The notes beneath the pieces are model-generated. The model made no database searches. It had not been told where the DNA came from and saw only the letters and a program-made list of their open reading frames with translations. From NCBI RefSeq assembly GCF_008123965.1, contig NZ_VSTH01000019.1, positions 102,916 to 166,915 of the forward strand: a stretch of DNA of 64,000 nucleotides, written 5' to 3'. Source of the stretch: Bradyrhizobium hipponense (lineage in GTDB: Bacteria > Pseudomonadota > Alphaproteobacteria > Rhizobiales > Xanthobacteraceae). A program made the position numbers and the translations under genes. Shown piece by piece: positions 9,748-19,326 of the stretch (the first letter of the stretch is position 1; each line of letters starts with the position of its first letter).

Positions 9748-10082
9748 TCATCCAATACGGCCAGGCGCTGAGCAACTATTTCTATGACGTCTTCATCGCC
9801 AAGTTCGACTTCTGGCTCGCGTTCGGCCTGATCGCGCAGCTGTTCTTCACCGCGCGTTTCCTGGTGCAATGGATCGCGAGCGAGCGCGCCGGCAACAGCG
9901 TGGTGCCGATGGCGTTCTGGTTCTGCTCCATGGGCGGCGGTCTAATGACGCTGATCTACGGCATCGTGAAGCGTGAGCCCGTCATCATCCTCGGACAGGT
10001 CTTCGCCACCATCATCTATGTTCGCAACATCATGCTGATCTGGAAGAACCACGGCACTGCTTCGAAGACGCTCGATCGCTAA
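9744..10082 (+). CDS. LAB_N domain small membrane protein (lipid-A-disaccharide synthase N-terminal-like)
   Basis: 112 aa with three or four membrane helices, FWLAFGLIAQLFFTARFLVQ, VVPMAFWFCSMGGGLMTLIY and VIILGQVFATIIYVRNIMLIW, the pattern of the LAB_N family (PF07578). The Rhizobium protein RgtF is of this kind and works with the GT2 enzyme RgtE to make a lipid-linked sugar. The overlapping start with the GT2 gene implies paired synthesis and probably a complex. It ends the plus-strand run and faces the convergent Na/Pi symporter gene 11 bases away. Confidence 0.8.
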   Translation: MIIQYGQALSNYFYDVFIAKFDFWLAFGLIAQLFFTARFLVQWIASERAGNSVVPMAFWFCSMGGGLMTLIYGIVKREPVIILGQVFATIIYVRNIMLIWKNHGTASKTLDR

Positions 10083-10093
10083 TGCGGCCGGGA

Positions 10094-11785
10094 CTAGCGC
10101 GGCAGCGCTGACGCCGCGCCTGACGCGGGCAGGGCGGCCGCATCCGCCTCGCTCTTGCGGTAAGGCTCGCCCGCTGTGTCCAGCACGGGATAGGCCACCG
10201 AGCAGATATGCGAATGGATGCGGCGCAAATCGCGCAGCACGTCGAGATGCAGCGACGTGGTCTCGATGGTCTCGGGGCGGCCTTCGCGCAGACGCTCGAG
10301 ATGGCGCTCGACCGCTGCAAGCTCGGTGTTACGCAATGCCGTCTTCTCGACCAGCAGCTTGCGGGCCTCGTTGGCGTCGCCCGCCATGAACACGCCGAAG
10401 GCAATCCGCAGCGAATCCATTGTGCGCTTGTGGAAGGCGGCGAGCTCCTCGGCGCCCTCCGCCGAGAATTGGAAGCGCCGCTTGATCTTCTTGGTCGCGA
10501 GTTCGCTGAGACTCTTGTCGATGATGTCGCCGATATGTTCGAGGTTGATGGCGAAGGAGATGATCTCCATCGCGCGCCGGCCCTCGCTCTCGTCGAGGCT
10601 GCCCCGCATCAGCTTCGTCACATAGAGCTTGATGGCTTCGTCGAGGCCATCGACGGAATTGTCCATTTTCGAGACCTGGTCGACCAGCGCCCGGTCGCCC
10701 GTCATCATGGCGGCCATCACCTTGCGCAGCATGATTTCGACGAGGTCGCCCATGCGCAGGGTCTCGCGGGCGGCATCGGCGAGTGCCAGTGACGGTGTCT
10801 CCAGCGCGGTCTCGTCCAGATAGCGCGGCCGGGCCGGATCGGCCTCCTGGACGCGATCGGGCAGGATCCGGGTCAACAGGCGCGACATGGCGTCGAGCAG
10901 GCCGATGAAGATGACGGCGGTGCCGACGTTGAACGCAATGTGGAAGGCCGCCGTCATTCTGGCGAGATCGGGTTGCCAGGCCTGCATGTGCTCGGCGATC
11001 GTGCCCAGGAACGGCAGGACCAGGACGATGCCGATCACGCGGTTGATGAGATTGCCCACCGGCAGGCGATAGCTCGCAGGATCGTCACGCTTGGCGCCTT
11101 CGAACACGGGATTGATGGCGCTGCCGAGATTGGCCCCGAGCACCAGCGCGAGCGCGGCGTAAGGCGAGATGAACTGCGAATAGGCCAGCGACATGATCAG
11201 CAGCACGCTGGCGACGCTCGAATGCACCGCCCAGGTGATGAGCGCGGCAATGACGATGCACAGCACGGGATCGCCGGTAATCGCCGACATCGCGACACGG
11301 ACGCCCGGTGCATTCTCGGCCGGCGCCAGCGTGTCGAGCAGGATATGCAGCGACAGCAGCATCAGGCCGAGGCCGATCAGGACGCGGCCGATGTCCTTGA
11401 TGCGCGAGCGCGGGCCCAAGCGGAAGGCGACGAGCCCGAGCACAAACAGGACCGGCGCAACGGCTGCGATGTTGAACGACAGCACCTGCACGATCAGCGT
11501 CGTGCCGACATTGGCCCCTAACATGATGGCGAGCGCGGCGACGAGGCTGAGCAGGCCCTCGGCGGCGAAGGAGCTCGTGAGCAGCGCGGTCGCGGTGCTG
11601 CTCTGAAGCAGCGCCGTCAGCCCGAGGCCGGCGGCAAAGGCGCTGAAGCGGTTGCTCAGCGCCTTGCCGAGCAGCCGCCGCAGGTCGGGACCGAAAGCGC
11701 GCAGAATCCCGCTGTGGACCATGTGCAGGCCCCAGAGCAACAGCGCCACGCCGCCCATCAGATCGAGCAGAACCAACGTTCCCAT
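10094..11785 (-). CDS. Na/Pi cotransporter family protein with PhoU-like tail
   Basis: 563 aa sodium:phosphate symporter of the YjbB/NptA type in the inner membrane. Two inverted repeats carry the family signature: GLTALLQSSTATALLTSSF near residue 55 and TWAVHSSVASVLLIMSLAY near 180, followed by LGANLGSAINPVF. About nine hydrophobic segments occupy the first 310 residues. The C-terminal 200 residues are soluble and helical with PhoU-like heptads (RRAMEIISFAINLEHIGDII). It may import or export phosphate; E. coli YjbB exports. It reads in the same direction as metC, 155 bases downstream of it. Confidence 0.88.
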   Translation of the reverse strand: MGTLVLLDLMGGVALLLWGLHMVHSGILRAFGPDLRRLLGKALSNRFSAFAAGLGLTALLQSSTATALLTSSFAAEGLLSLVAALAIMLGANVGTTLIVQVLSFNIAAVAPVLFVLGLVAFRLGPRSRIKDIGRVLIGLGLMLLSLHILLDTLAPAENAPGVRVAMSAITGDPVLCIVIAALITWAVHSSVASVLLIMSLAYSQFISPYAALALVLGANLGSAINPVFEGAKRDDPASYRLPVGNLINRVIGIVLVLPFLGTIAEHMQAWQPDLARMTAAFHIAFNVGTAVIFIGLLDAMSRLLTRILPDRVQEADPARPRYLDETALETPSLALADAARETLRMGDLVEIMLRKVMAAMMTGDRALVDQVSKMDNSVDGLDEAIKLYVTKLMRGSLDESEGRRAMEIISFAINLEHIGDIIDKSLSELATKKIKRRFQFSAEGAEELAAFHKRTMDSLRIAFGVFMAGDANEARKLLVEKTALRNTELAAVERHLERLREGRPETIETTSLHLDVLRDLRRIHSHICSVAYPVLDTAGEPYRKSEADAAALPASGAASALPR

Positions 11786-11940
11786 GCTCCGTGTCCGGAT
11801 TGGAGTCGAGTGGTGAGGCTAGCGCCAAACCACAACGGATCAAATCATTTGTTGGCGCGTCGGCGTTAACGTCTACGGCAGCCGCGCGTTCCCAAAAGGC
11901 GCGGTGCCGCGTCCTCAGGCGTGATGCCCAGTGAGCAGGC

Positions 11941-13125
11941 TCACATTGCAGCCTTGAGGGCAGCGAAGCCGCGGTCGAGATCGGCCTTGAGGTCGTCGAC
12001 GCTTTCGAGCCCGATATGCAGACGCAGCGTCGGGCCGCCCGGCGCCCACTTGGTCGCGGTGCGATAGCTGTCGCAATCGAAGGGAATCACGAGGCTCTCG
12101 AAGCCGCCCCAGGAGAAGCCCATGCCGAACAGCTTGAGCGTGTCGAGCATGACATCGACGGCTTTCTGCGGCGCCGGCTTCAACACGATGCTGAACAGGC
12201 CCGATGCGCCGGTGAAGTCGCGCTTCCAGATCGTATGGCCCGGATCGGCTTCGAGCGCCGGATGCAGCACGCGCGCGACCTCGGGCCGGGTCGCGAGCCA
12301 GCGCGCTATATCGAGGCCGGAACGATGATGTTGCGCGAGCCGAACCGACAATGTGCGCAGGCCGCGCAGCGCGAGGAAGACGTCGTCGGGGCCGGCGCAG
12401 ACGCCGAGCAGGCGGACGCCTTCGGCAATCTGCGGCCAGGCCTTGGCATTGGCGGAGATGGTGCCGAACATAATGTCGGAATGACCGCCGATATATTTGG
12501 TGGCAGCCTGCATGCTGATGTCGACGCCCTGTTCGAGCGAGCGGTGATAGAGCGGGGTTGCCCAGGTGTTGTCGTCGATGACGAGCGCGCCGTGCGCATG
12601 CGCGACATCGGCAATGGCGCGGATGTCGGGCATCTCGAAGGATTGCGAGCCTGGTGCCTCGACCAGTACCGCGCTTGTGTTGGGCTTGAACAGCTTTTCG
12701 ATGCCCGCGCCGATCAGCGGGTCGAAATAGCTGGTCTCGATGCCGTAACGGGCGAGCAGGCCGTTGCAGAAATTGCGCGTAGGGCGGTAGACGTTGTCGC
12801 AGACCAGCAGATGGTCGCCGGCTTTCAGCACGGAAAGCAGAGTGGTGGAGATCGCCGCCAGCCCGGACGGAGCAATGCCGACACCGGCGCATTGGGGCCC
12901 CTCCAGCGCCATCAGCGTCTCCTGGAACGCCCTGGTGGTTGGGGTGCCATGGCGGCCATACTGGAACTCGCCGCGATGGGCGTGCAGGTCCTCGGCGGTC
13001 GGATAGAGCACGGTCGAGCCGTGAAAGACCGGCGGATTGACGAACCCCTTCTGCGCTTTGGTGTCGCGGCCGGAGGTGACCAGCCGGGTCTCGGCGTGCT
13101 GCTGGAGGGGGTCTGAGGAATCCAT
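11941..13125 (-). CDS. metC: Cystathionine beta-lyase
   Basis: 394 aa PLP enzyme of the Cys/Met metabolism family, converting cystathionine to homocysteine, pyruvate and ammonia in methionine synthesis. The PLP lysine sits in QAATKYIGGHSD (about residue 209); GRHGTPTTRAFQ near 55 and APSGLAAISTTLLS near 88 fit the substrate and phosphate sites. ATG 13125 starts the family's usual N-terminus (MDSSDPLQQHAETRL); the frame runs 34 codons further upstream but that part does not look conserved. MetC versus cystathionine gamma-synthase or gamma-lyase is decided on general resemblance only. Confidence 0.85.
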   Translation of the reverse strand: MDSSDPLQQHAETRLVTSGRDTKAQKGFVNPPVFHGSTVLYPTAEDLHAHRGEFQYGRHGTPTTRAFQETLMALEGPQCAGVGIAPSGLAAISTTLLSVLKAGDHLLVCDNVYRPTRNFCNGLLARYGIETSYFDPLIGAGIEKLFKPNTSAVLVEAPGSQSFEMPDIRAIADVAHAHGALVIDDNTWATPLYHRSLEQGVDISMQAATKYIGGHSDIMFGTISANAKAWPQIAEGVRLLGVCAGPDDVFLALRGLRTLSVRLAQHHRSGLDIARWLATRPEVARVLHPALEADPGHTIWKRDFTGASGLFSIVLKPAPQKAVDVMLDTLKLFGMGFSWGGFESLVIPFDCDSYRTATKWAPGGPTLRLHIGLESVDDLKADLDRGFAALKAAM

Positions 13126-13519
13126 GCGTCTGCTTTCAAAACCGCGTTTCCGCCGGGCACGCGTCGCGCCCACGGGCCGGCCGGAGGCCGCTGTCGTTAA
13201 TAACAGAACACAGAAGAGTCCCGTCAACCCCTTGACCCGGCTCGCCAGTCGCTCTCAGATGCGTAGGTGCTATTCAGTCGCCGCATGTTGAGGGGCCTGC
13301 CGCGACCTTCGATCCATCGTCTGACCGGACCGTGCGCCATAATCATCGTGGCGGGCGCGTGCGGCAGGGATGAAGGTATGGCCTCCCGGGATGGGCGAGT
13401 GTTCGGCGAGTTTTTCAGCATGACTCTTGCAAGGCCAGTCTTGATACGGCTGGCCCGGGCGGAGACGATCCTGAGACAACGTTCCAGATATTGAGACGAC
13501 TTTGAAAGGCCAAAAGCCC
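13126..13519. other. Divergent intergenic region between metC and aapJ
   Basis: 394 bases separate the divergent metC and aapJ genes and should hold both promoters. No convincing -35/-10 or -24/-12 pair was found. A TTGACC at 13231-13236 has no matching -10 element at the right distance. No small ORF with a good ribosome site is evident. Confidence 0.5.
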
Positions 13520-14536
13520 ATGAAACGCGTAACCCTGGCTCTCACCCTCGCTTTCGCCGCCGGCCTCACCGCCCAGGCTGCAGATGCGCAAACGCTCAAG
13601 ACCGTCAAGGACCGGGGCATGCTGTCCTGCGGCGTCAGCCAGGGCCTGCCGGGCTTCTCCTCGCCCGACGACAAGGGCAACTGGACCGGGCTCGACGTCG
13701 ACGTCTGCCGCGCGATCGCGGGGGAGATCTTCAACGATCCGACCAAGGTCAAGTTCGTGCCGTTGTCCGCCAAGGATCGCTTCACGGCGCTGCAATCCGG
13801 CGAAATCGACGTGCTCTCGCGCAATACCACCTGGACCATCTCGCGCGACACCTCGCTCGGTGCCAACTTCACCGGCGTGACCTATTATGACGGGCAGGGC
13901 TTCATGGTGAAGAAATCGCTCAAGGTGAATTCGGCACTCGAGCTCAACAGCGCCTCAGTCTGCGTGCAGACGGGGACCACCACCGAGCAGAATCTCGCCG
14001 ACTACTTCAAGGCCAACAACATGAAGTACGAGGTGATCGCGTTCGGCACCAACGACGAAACCGTCAAGGCTTATGAAGCTGGCCGTTGCGACGTCTTCAC
14101 CACCGATCAGTCGGGCCTGTACGCCAATCGCCTGAAGCTTGCCAATCCCGGTGAGCATATGGTGCTCCCGGAAATCATCTCGAAGGAGCCGCTCGGGCCG
14201 ATGGTGCGCCACGGCGACGACCAGTGGTTCGACATCGTGAAATGGACGCTGTTCGCCCTGATCACTACCGAAGAGCTCGGCGTGACCGCGAAGAACGTCG
14301 ATGAGAAGGCGAAGCTCGAAAATCCGGAGCTGAAGCGCGTCCTCGGGAGCGACGGCAATTTCGGTGAACAGCTCGGCCTGACCAAGGACTGGGTGGTGCG
14401 GATCGTGAAGGCCGTCGGCAATTACGGCGAGATGTTCGATCGCAACGTTGGCGCGGGCTCGCCGCTCGCCATCAATCGCGGTCTGAACAATCTCTGGAAT
14501 AAGGGCGGTCTCCAGTACGCGCCGCCGATCCGCTGA
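13520..14536 (+). CDS. aapJ: General L-amino acid ABC transporter substrate-binding protein
   Basis: 338 aa periplasmic solute-binding protein. A Sec signal (KRVTLALTLAFAAGLTAQAADAQ) is followed by the family-3 fold: LKTVKDRGMLSCGVSQGLPG, then GLDVDVCRAIAGEIF. It binds a broad range of L-amino acids in Rhizobium and delivers them to AapQM. ATG 13520 precedes the signal peptide; a TTG 18 bases upstream is in frame but less likely. First gene of aapJQMP, 21 bases before aapQ. In rhizobia this operon is under nitrogen control, but no sigma-54 site is visible here. Confidence 0.92.
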   Translation: MKRVTLALTLAFAAGLTAQAADAQTLKTVKDRGMLSCGVSQGLPGFSSPDDKGNWTGLDVDVCRAIAGEIFNDPTKVKFVPLSAKDRFTALQSGEIDVLSRNTTWTISRDTSLGANFTGVTYYDGQGFMVKKSLKVNSALELNSASVCVQTGTTTEQNLADYFKANNMKYEVIAFGTNDETVKAYEAGRCDVFTTDQSGLYANRLKLANPGEHMVLPEIISKEPLGPMVRHGDDQWFDIVKWTLFALITTEELGVTAKNVDEKAKLENPELKRVLGSDGNFGEQLGLTKDWVVRIVKAVGNYGEMFDRNVGAGSPLAINRGLNNLWNKGGLQYAPPIR

Positions 14537-14557
14537 TCCGCGCGCGCCGCCCGCGGC

Positions 14558-15763
14558 ATGAGCACCGAGGCCCGCAAACCGCCAGCCCAGATCGCGCTGA
14601 AGATCAGGCGCGTGCTGGGCGGCAAGACCGGCTGGAACGGCATCGCCGTTCAGTTTGCGTTCGCGGCGATTCTGGGCTGGATTGCCTATGAAATCGTCTC
14701 CAACGCCCGCACCAACCTCGAGAACCAGCACATTGCCGCTGGCTTCGGCTTCCTCAGGAACAATGCAGGCTTCGACGTCAATCAGACCCTGATCTCGTAC
14801 ACGGGGTCCGACACGTTCTTGCGCGTGTTCATGGTCGGGCTCCTGAACACGCTCATCGTCTCGGTGGTGGGCATCGTCTTCGCCACGACGATCGGCTTCA
14901 TCGTTGCGCTATGCAGGTTGTCACCCAATTGGCTCTTGTCGCGCATCGGCGAGCTCTATGTCGAGATCATCCGCAACCTGCCGCTTCTGTTTCAGATCCT
15001 ATTCTGGTACCTGGCGGTGCTCGCGGCATTGCCCAACCCGCGACAGAGCATATCCCTTTTGGGCATCTTCTTCGTCAGCAACCGCGGACTGGTCGTTCCC
15101 AGTCCGATCGCCGAATCCGGGTTCGAGGCGTTTCTGGCGGTACTAGCGCTCGGCATCGTCGCGTCGCTGGCGTTGCGCTTTTATGCGCGGCGTGCGCTGT
15201 TTCAGCGCGGCCATCTGATCCGCATCTGGCCCTATGTATTGGGGCTCCTGTTCTGGCTTCCGCTGCTCACGATGCTGGTGTTCGGTCCGCCCTTCAGCTT
15301 CGAGCTGCCGCAGCTCAAGGGTTTCAATTTCGCCGGCGGATCGCGGATCATCCCGGAGTTCGTAGCGCTGGCGCTGGCCTTGTCGACATACACGGCCGCC
15401 TTCATCGCTGAGATCGTGCGCGCCGGCATTCTCTCCGTGCACAGCGGACAGATGGAGGCGGGAGCGTCACTGGGGCTGAGCCGCGGCACCACGCTCCGGC
15501 TCATCGTCGTGCCGCAGGCCATGCGCGTCATCGTGCCGCCGCTGACCAACCAGTATCTCAACCTCACCAAGAATTCTTCGCTAGCAGTCGCGATCGGCTA
15601 TCCCGACCTGGTGTCGGTATTCGCCGGCACGTCGCTGAGCCAGACCGGTCAGGCGATCGAGATCATCGCCATGACGATGGGCGTCTACCTCCTGATCTCG
15701 CTCATCACCAGCGCCGTCATGAGCATCTACGGTTGGCGCATCAGCCGGAGCCTCGGCGCATGA
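14558..15763 (+). CDS. aapQ: General L-amino acid ABC transporter permease
   Basis: 401 aa inner-membrane permease of the HisM family. Membrane segments begin near GIAVQFAFAAILGWIAYEIV. The EAA loop that contacts the ATPase is visible as GASLGLSRGTTLRLIVVPQAM about 90 residues from the C-terminus, followed by NQYLNLTKNSSLAVAIGYPDL. A long periplasmic stretch after the first helix (NQHIAAGFGFLRNNAGFDV) is typical of AapQ. It overlaps aapM by ATGA, implying coupled translation and a heteromeric AapQM channel. Confidence 0.92.
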   Translation: MSTEARKPPAQIALKIRRVLGGKTGWNGIAVQFAFAAILGWIAYEIVSNARTNLENQHIAAGFGFLRNNAGFDVNQTLISYTGSDTFLRVFMVGLLNTLIVSVVGIVFATTIGFIVALCRLSPNWLLSRIGELYVEIIRNLPLLFQILFWYLAVLAALPNPRQSISLLGIFFVSNRGLVVPSPIAESGFEAFLAVLALGIVASLALRFYARRALFQRGHLIRIWPYVLGLLFWLPLLTMLVFGPPFSFELPQLKGFNFAGGSRIIPEFVALALALSTYTAAFIAEIVRAGILSVHSGQMEAGASLGLSRGTTLRLIVVPQAMRVIVPPLTNQYLNLTKNSSLAVAIGYPDLVSVFAGTSLSQTGQAIEIIAMTMGVYLLISLITSAVMSIYGWRISRSLGA

Positions 15764-17280
15764 GCGATATCACCTCGTCCGCCTTCATCCGTGAAGATCT
15801 GGTCGCCGAACGTCCGGCGCCGGTGAAGACCACGGGCTTCATCGGCCTGGTGCGCACCCGCCTGTTCAATTCGCCGACCAATATCTTGCTCACGATCGCC
15901 GGCGCCTTGCTGCTCTGGTTCACCATCGTTCCCTCCGTCAAGTTCCTGGTGGTCGATGCGGTCTGGTCGGGCAACGATCGGACCTCTTGTCTTGCAGAGA
16001 CTGCAGGATTTGCCGTCGGTGCCTGCTGGCCCTACATCCAGGCCAAGCTTCCGCAGTTGATCTACGGTTTCTATCCCGAGGCCGAACGCTGGCGGGTCAA
16101 TCTTACTCTCGTCCTGGCAGTGGTTCTGCTGTTGCCGCTGTTGATTCCGCGCCTGCCGGCGAAGGGGTTCAACGCCGGCCTGTTCTTCTTCGCCTTTCCG
16201 ATGGTCGCGTTCTTCCTGCTGCACGGTGGTGGTCTCGGCGGCTTCGGCCTGAGCTGGACGGCCGGCCTGCTGCAATTGTTCGACGACAGCATCATCGGCG
16301 CCGGACAGGCCGTGCTCAGCCTCAGCAAGAGCTCGTCAATCGGACCGCTACTGTGGGTCGTCGGCAACCTCATCCTGCTGGTGGGCACCGCGATCTACTG
16401 GCTGATCTATCCGCTGACCTGGCTGCGCGACCAGCTCCAGGGGACGGGGCAGTCGGTCTGGACCGATTTCGCCATCACGGCTGTCGTCGTCACCCTGATC
16501 GCCTTCTTCCTCGGCGGTGGCGTACGCGCCGGCTGGCGCGCCCTCGCATCGAGCATCGCCGCCTTCGTCGCCGTTGCGATCATCATCAAGCTGATGGGGC
16601 TCGATCACGGCGGACTGCCCATCGTGCAGACGAATTTGTGGGGCGGACTGCTGGTGACGCTGGTGGTCTCCGTGACCGGCATCGTTACCTCGCTGCCGAT
16701 CGGCATCGTGCTGGCGCTCGGCCGCCGCTCCACCATTCCCCTGATCCGGATCTTCTCGATCGCCTTCATCGAGTTCTGGCGCGGCGTGCCGCTGATCACC
16801 GTGCTGTTCTTCGCCACCTACATGCTGCCCTTGTTCCTGCCCGGCAATTTCACGGTCGACGGTCTGGTGCGCGCGTTGATTGGAATTTCGCTGTTTACGG
16901 GCGCCTATCAGGCCGAGAACGTCCGCGGCGGGTTAGCTGCGATCCCGCGCGGGCAGGGCGAAGCGGCGGCCGCCCTGGGGCTGTCCTGGTGGAAGATGAC
17001 CTCGCTGATCGTCCTGCCGCAGGCGCTGCGCCACGTCATCCCCAACCTCGTCAACAGCTTCATCTCGCTGTTCAAGGACACCTCGCTGGTCTCGATCGTG
17101 GCGCTGTTCGACCTTCTTGGCTCGCTCAGGGCGTCATTCTCGGACCCGAAATGGTCGACGCCATCGACTGCGTTCACCGGCTTTGCCTTCGCCGGCATCA
17201 TCTACTTCATCTTCTGCTTTGGAATGTCGCGCTATTCGCTGTTCGTCGAGCACCGCCTCAACGCCCACCGCCGCAACTGA
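15760..17280 (+). CDS. aapM: General L-amino acid ABC transporter permease, long form
   Basis: 506 aa partner permease of AapQ. The C-terminal 220 residues are a normal permease with [19 protein letters not shown] and the EAA loop [21 protein letters not shown], then [20 protein letters not shown]. Rhizobium AapM is about 384 aa; the extra 120 or so residues here are hydrophobic and lie roughly at 115-280, adding several predicted helices ([38 protein letters not shown]). The start ATG is at 15760 within the aapQ stop. The insertion may be a lineage feature; its function is not known. Confidence 0.88.
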   Translation: MSDITSSAFIREDLVAERPAPVKTTGFIGLVRTRLFNSPTNILLTIAGALLLWFTIVPSVKFLVVDAVWSGNDRTSCLAETAGFAVGACWPYIQAKLPQLIYGFYPEAERWRVNLTLVLAVVLLLPLLIPRLPAKGFNAGLFFFAFPMVAFFLLHGGGLGGFGLSWTAGLLQLFDDSIIGAGQAVLSLSKSSSIGPLLWVVGNLILLVGTAIYWLIYPLTWLRDQLQGTGQSVWTDFAITAVVVTLIAFFLGGGVRAGWRALASSIAAFVAVAIIIKLMGLDHGGLPIVQTNLWGGLLVTLVVSVTGIVTSLPIGIVLALGRRSTIPLIRIFSIAFIEFWRGVPLITVLFFATYMLPLFLPGNFTVDGLVRALIGISLFTGAYQAENVRGGLAAIPRGQGEAAAALGLSWWKMTSLIVLPQALRHVIPNLVNSFISLFKDTSLVSIVALFDLLGSLRASFSDPKWSTPSTAFTGFAFAGIIYFIFCFGMSRYSLFVEHRLNAHRRN

Positions 17281-17291
17281 TCGAGCTCACC

Positions 17292-18032
17292 ATGTCCAAC
17301 AGCCCCATCGTCAAGATTTCCGGCCTCAACAAATGGTACGGCGAATTCCACGTGCTGCGCGACATCGATCTTTCGGTCGAGAAGGGCGAACGCATCGTGA
17401 TCTGCGGCCCCTCCGGTTCGGGCAAGTCGACGCTGATCCGCTGCATCAATGCGCTCGAGGAGTTCCAGGAGGGCGAGATCGTCGTCGACGGCATCGAGCT
17501 CGGACCGAATCTCAAGCACGTCGATGCGGTGCGCCGCGAGGTCGGCATGGTGTTCCAGAGCTTCAACCTGTTTCCGCACCTGACCGTGCTGGAGAACTGT
17601 ACGCTGGCGCCGATTTGGGTGCGCAACATTCCGAAGAAGGACGCCGAAATCAACGCGATGAAATTCCTGGAGCGGGTCAAGATCCCGCATCAGGCCAACA
17701 AGTTTCCGGGGCAGATGTCCGGCGGCCAGCAGCAGCGCGTCGCGATCGCCCGCGCGCTGACCATGAACCCGAAGGTGATGCTGTTCGACGAGCCGACCTC
17801 GGCGCTCGATCCCGAAATGGTCAAGGAAGTGCTCGACACCATGGTCGACCTCGCCCGGGAAGGCATGACCATGCTGGTGGTCACCCACGAGATGGGCTTT
17901 GCCCGGGAAGTCGCCAACCGGGTCGTGTTCATGGATGCCGGCCAGATCATCGAGGCCAACACGCCGAACGAATTCTTCGCCAACCCGCAGCATGCGCGCT
18001 CGAAGCTGTTCTTGAGCCAGATCCTGCGGTGA
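17292..18032 (+). CDS. aapP: General L-amino acid ABC transporter ATP-binding protein
   Basis: 246 aa cytoplasmic ATPase powering AapJQM. It has Walker [11 protein letters not shown]-loop [13 protein letters not shown], signature [14 protein letters not shown], Walker [14 protein letters not shown] and the H-loop VVTHEMGFA. Length and motifs match polar amino-acid transporter ATPases. ATG 17292 lies 11 bases after aapM; the frame is open upstream but only as an overlap of aapM in another frame. Last gene of the operon; a dispersed palindromic repeat follows at once. Confidence 0.93.
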   Translation: MSNSPIVKISGLNKWYGEFHVLRDIDLSVEKGERIVICGPSGSGKSTLIRCINALEEFQEGEIVVDGIELGPNLKHVDAVRREVGMVFQSFNLFPHLTVLENCTLAPIWVRNIPKKDAEINAMKFLERVKIPHQANKFPGQMSGGQQQRVAIARALTMNPKVMLFDEPTSALDPEMVKEVLDTMVDLAREGMTMLVVTHEMGFAREVANRVVFMDAGQIIEANTPNEFFANPQHARSKLFLSQILR

Positions 18033-18040
18033 CGTGATTC

Positions 18041-18084
18041 CTCATGGTGAGGAGCGTGCCAAGCACGCGTCTCGAACCATGACG
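18041..18084. repeat. Short dispersed palindromic repeat downstream of aapP
   Basis: CCTCATGGTGAGGAGCG followed by CGTCTCGAACCATGA forms an imperfect hairpin (CATGGT/ACCATG). The phrase 'cctcatggtgaggagc...gtctcgaaccatga' is familiar from many Bradyrhizobium intergenic regions (recall, not searched). It may act as an mRNA-stabilising or terminating hairpin after aapP. Confidence 0.55.
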
Positions 18085-18207
18085 GCCCGGCCGTTTGCCG
18101 CGGCGATCCATCGAGACGCTGCGCCGAGCGCCGCGCCTACGGATAGGCCATAGGGCTCGGCTTTTCGGGGTACGCCGCGTTCGAGCTGGAGCTAGGCGCA
18201 CCAGGCG

Positions 18208-19242
18208 CTAGACGAACGGCGGCTTGATGTTGCTGCGCTTCTCCAGCCACTCCGGCACGGGGAGATTCTTGGCGCGCATGAAGTCCGCATTGAACAGTTT
18301 CGACTGGTAGCGGCTGCCTGAATCGCACAGCACGGTCACGATCGTCTTGCCCGGCCCGAGCTGTTTTGCGAGGCGCACGGCACCGGCGATGTTGATGCCG
18401 GTCGAGCCGCCGAGGCAGAGGCCTTCGTGCTGGAGCAGCTCGTAGATCACGCTGACGGCCTCAGTGTCGGAAATGAGATAGGCATCATCGACATTCGCGG
18501 TCTCGATGACTGGTGTCTTGCGTCCGAGCCCGATGCCTTCGGTGATCGAGTCGCCCGGCGTCGATTTCACCTCACCATTCTTGAAAAGCTCGTACATCCC
18601 GAAGCCGTGCGGATCGGCACAGGCGGTGACAATGTCCTTGTTCTTTTCCTTGAGGTACCGGCTGACGCCAGCGAGCGTGCCGCCAGTGCCTACCGAGCAG
18701 ACGAAGCCGTCGACCTTGCCGCCGGTTTGCTCCCAGATCTCGGGGCCGGTGGATTCGTAGTGCGCCTTCGCGTTGTCGAGATTGTTCCACTGGTCTGCGA
18801 ACAACACGCCGTTCGGCTCGGTCTTGCGCAACTCATCGGCGAGGCGGCGGCCGACATGCTGGTAGTTGTTGGGATTGGCATAGGGCAGAGCCGGCACCTC
18901 GATCAGCTCGGCGCCGCACAGCTTGAGAAATTCCTTCTTCTCCTGGCTCTGCGTCTCCGGGATCACGATCAGCGTGCGGTAGCCGCGCGCGCTTGCGACG
19001 ACCGCAAGGCCAATGCCGGTATTGCCGGCGGTCGCCTCCACCACGAGACCGCCAGGCCTGAGCTCACCGCGCTTCTCGGCCTCCAGGATCATCCATTTGC
19101 CGGCGCGGTCCTTCACGGACTGGCCGGGATTCATGAACTCGGCCTTGCCGAGAATGGTGCAGCCGGTCAATTCCGAGGCGCGCTTCAGCTTGATGAGCGG
19201 GGTGTTGCCGATGGCTTCGACAACGTCATTTTTGATGGTCAT
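18208..19242 (-). CDS. cysK: Cysteine synthase A
   Basis: 344 aa PLP-dependent O-acetylserine sulfhydrylase making cysteine from O-acetylserine and sulfide. The PLP lysine is in NPGQSVKDRAG; EATAGNTGIGLA is the substrate loop; VCSVGTGGTLAGVSRYLKE binds the cofactor phosphate. It is 25-35 residues longer than classic CysK, with the extra part at the C-terminus (SRYQSKLFNADFMRAKNLP), a form common in rhizobia. ATG 19242 was chosen; a TTG nine bases upstream is in frame. It lies 84 bases downstream of the methyltransferase gene on the same strand. Confidence 0.9.
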   Translation of the reverse strand: MTIKNDVVEAIGNTPLIKLKRASELTGCTILGKAEFMNPGQSVKDRAGKWMILEAEKRGELRPGGLVVEATAGNTGIGLAVVASARGYRTLIVIPETQSQEKKEFLKLCGAELIEVPALPYANPNNYQHVGRRLADELRKTEPNGVLFADQWNNLDNAKAHYESTGPEIWEQTGGKVDGFVCSVGTGGTLAGVSRYLKEKNKDIVTACADPHGFGMYELFKNGEVKSTPGDSITEGIGLGRKTPVIETANVDDAYLISDTEAVSVIYELLQHEGLCLGGSTGINIAGAVRLAKQLGPGKTIVTVLCDSGSRYQSKLFNADFMRAKNLPVPEWLEKRSNIKPPFV

Positions 19243-19290
19243 GTCAGGCAATTACCGGCTGGTTTATGACGTGGGCGCTGACCCTAAAGT

Positions 19291-19317
19291 AGGGCCACCG
19301 GCCATACAAGCCGGCCC
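19291..19317 (-). terminator. Inverted repeat between the CFA-like gene and cysK
   Basis: AGGGCC-acc-GGC, a seven-base loop, then GCCGGCCCT: a nine-pair stem with a three-base bulge, ten bases past the stop codon of the minus-strand methyltransferase. The tract after it on the minus strand (ACTTTAGGG) is only weakly T-rich, so this may be a terminator or a processing hairpin. Confidence 0.35.
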
Positions 19318-19326
19318 TGCAAACTC

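Noticed and set aside
15987..17291. Long plus-strand frame running into aapP from within aapM
   Set aside because: It overlaps aapM in another frame and has an Arg/Pro-rich composition typical of out-of-frame high-GC translation; aapP starts at ATG 17292.
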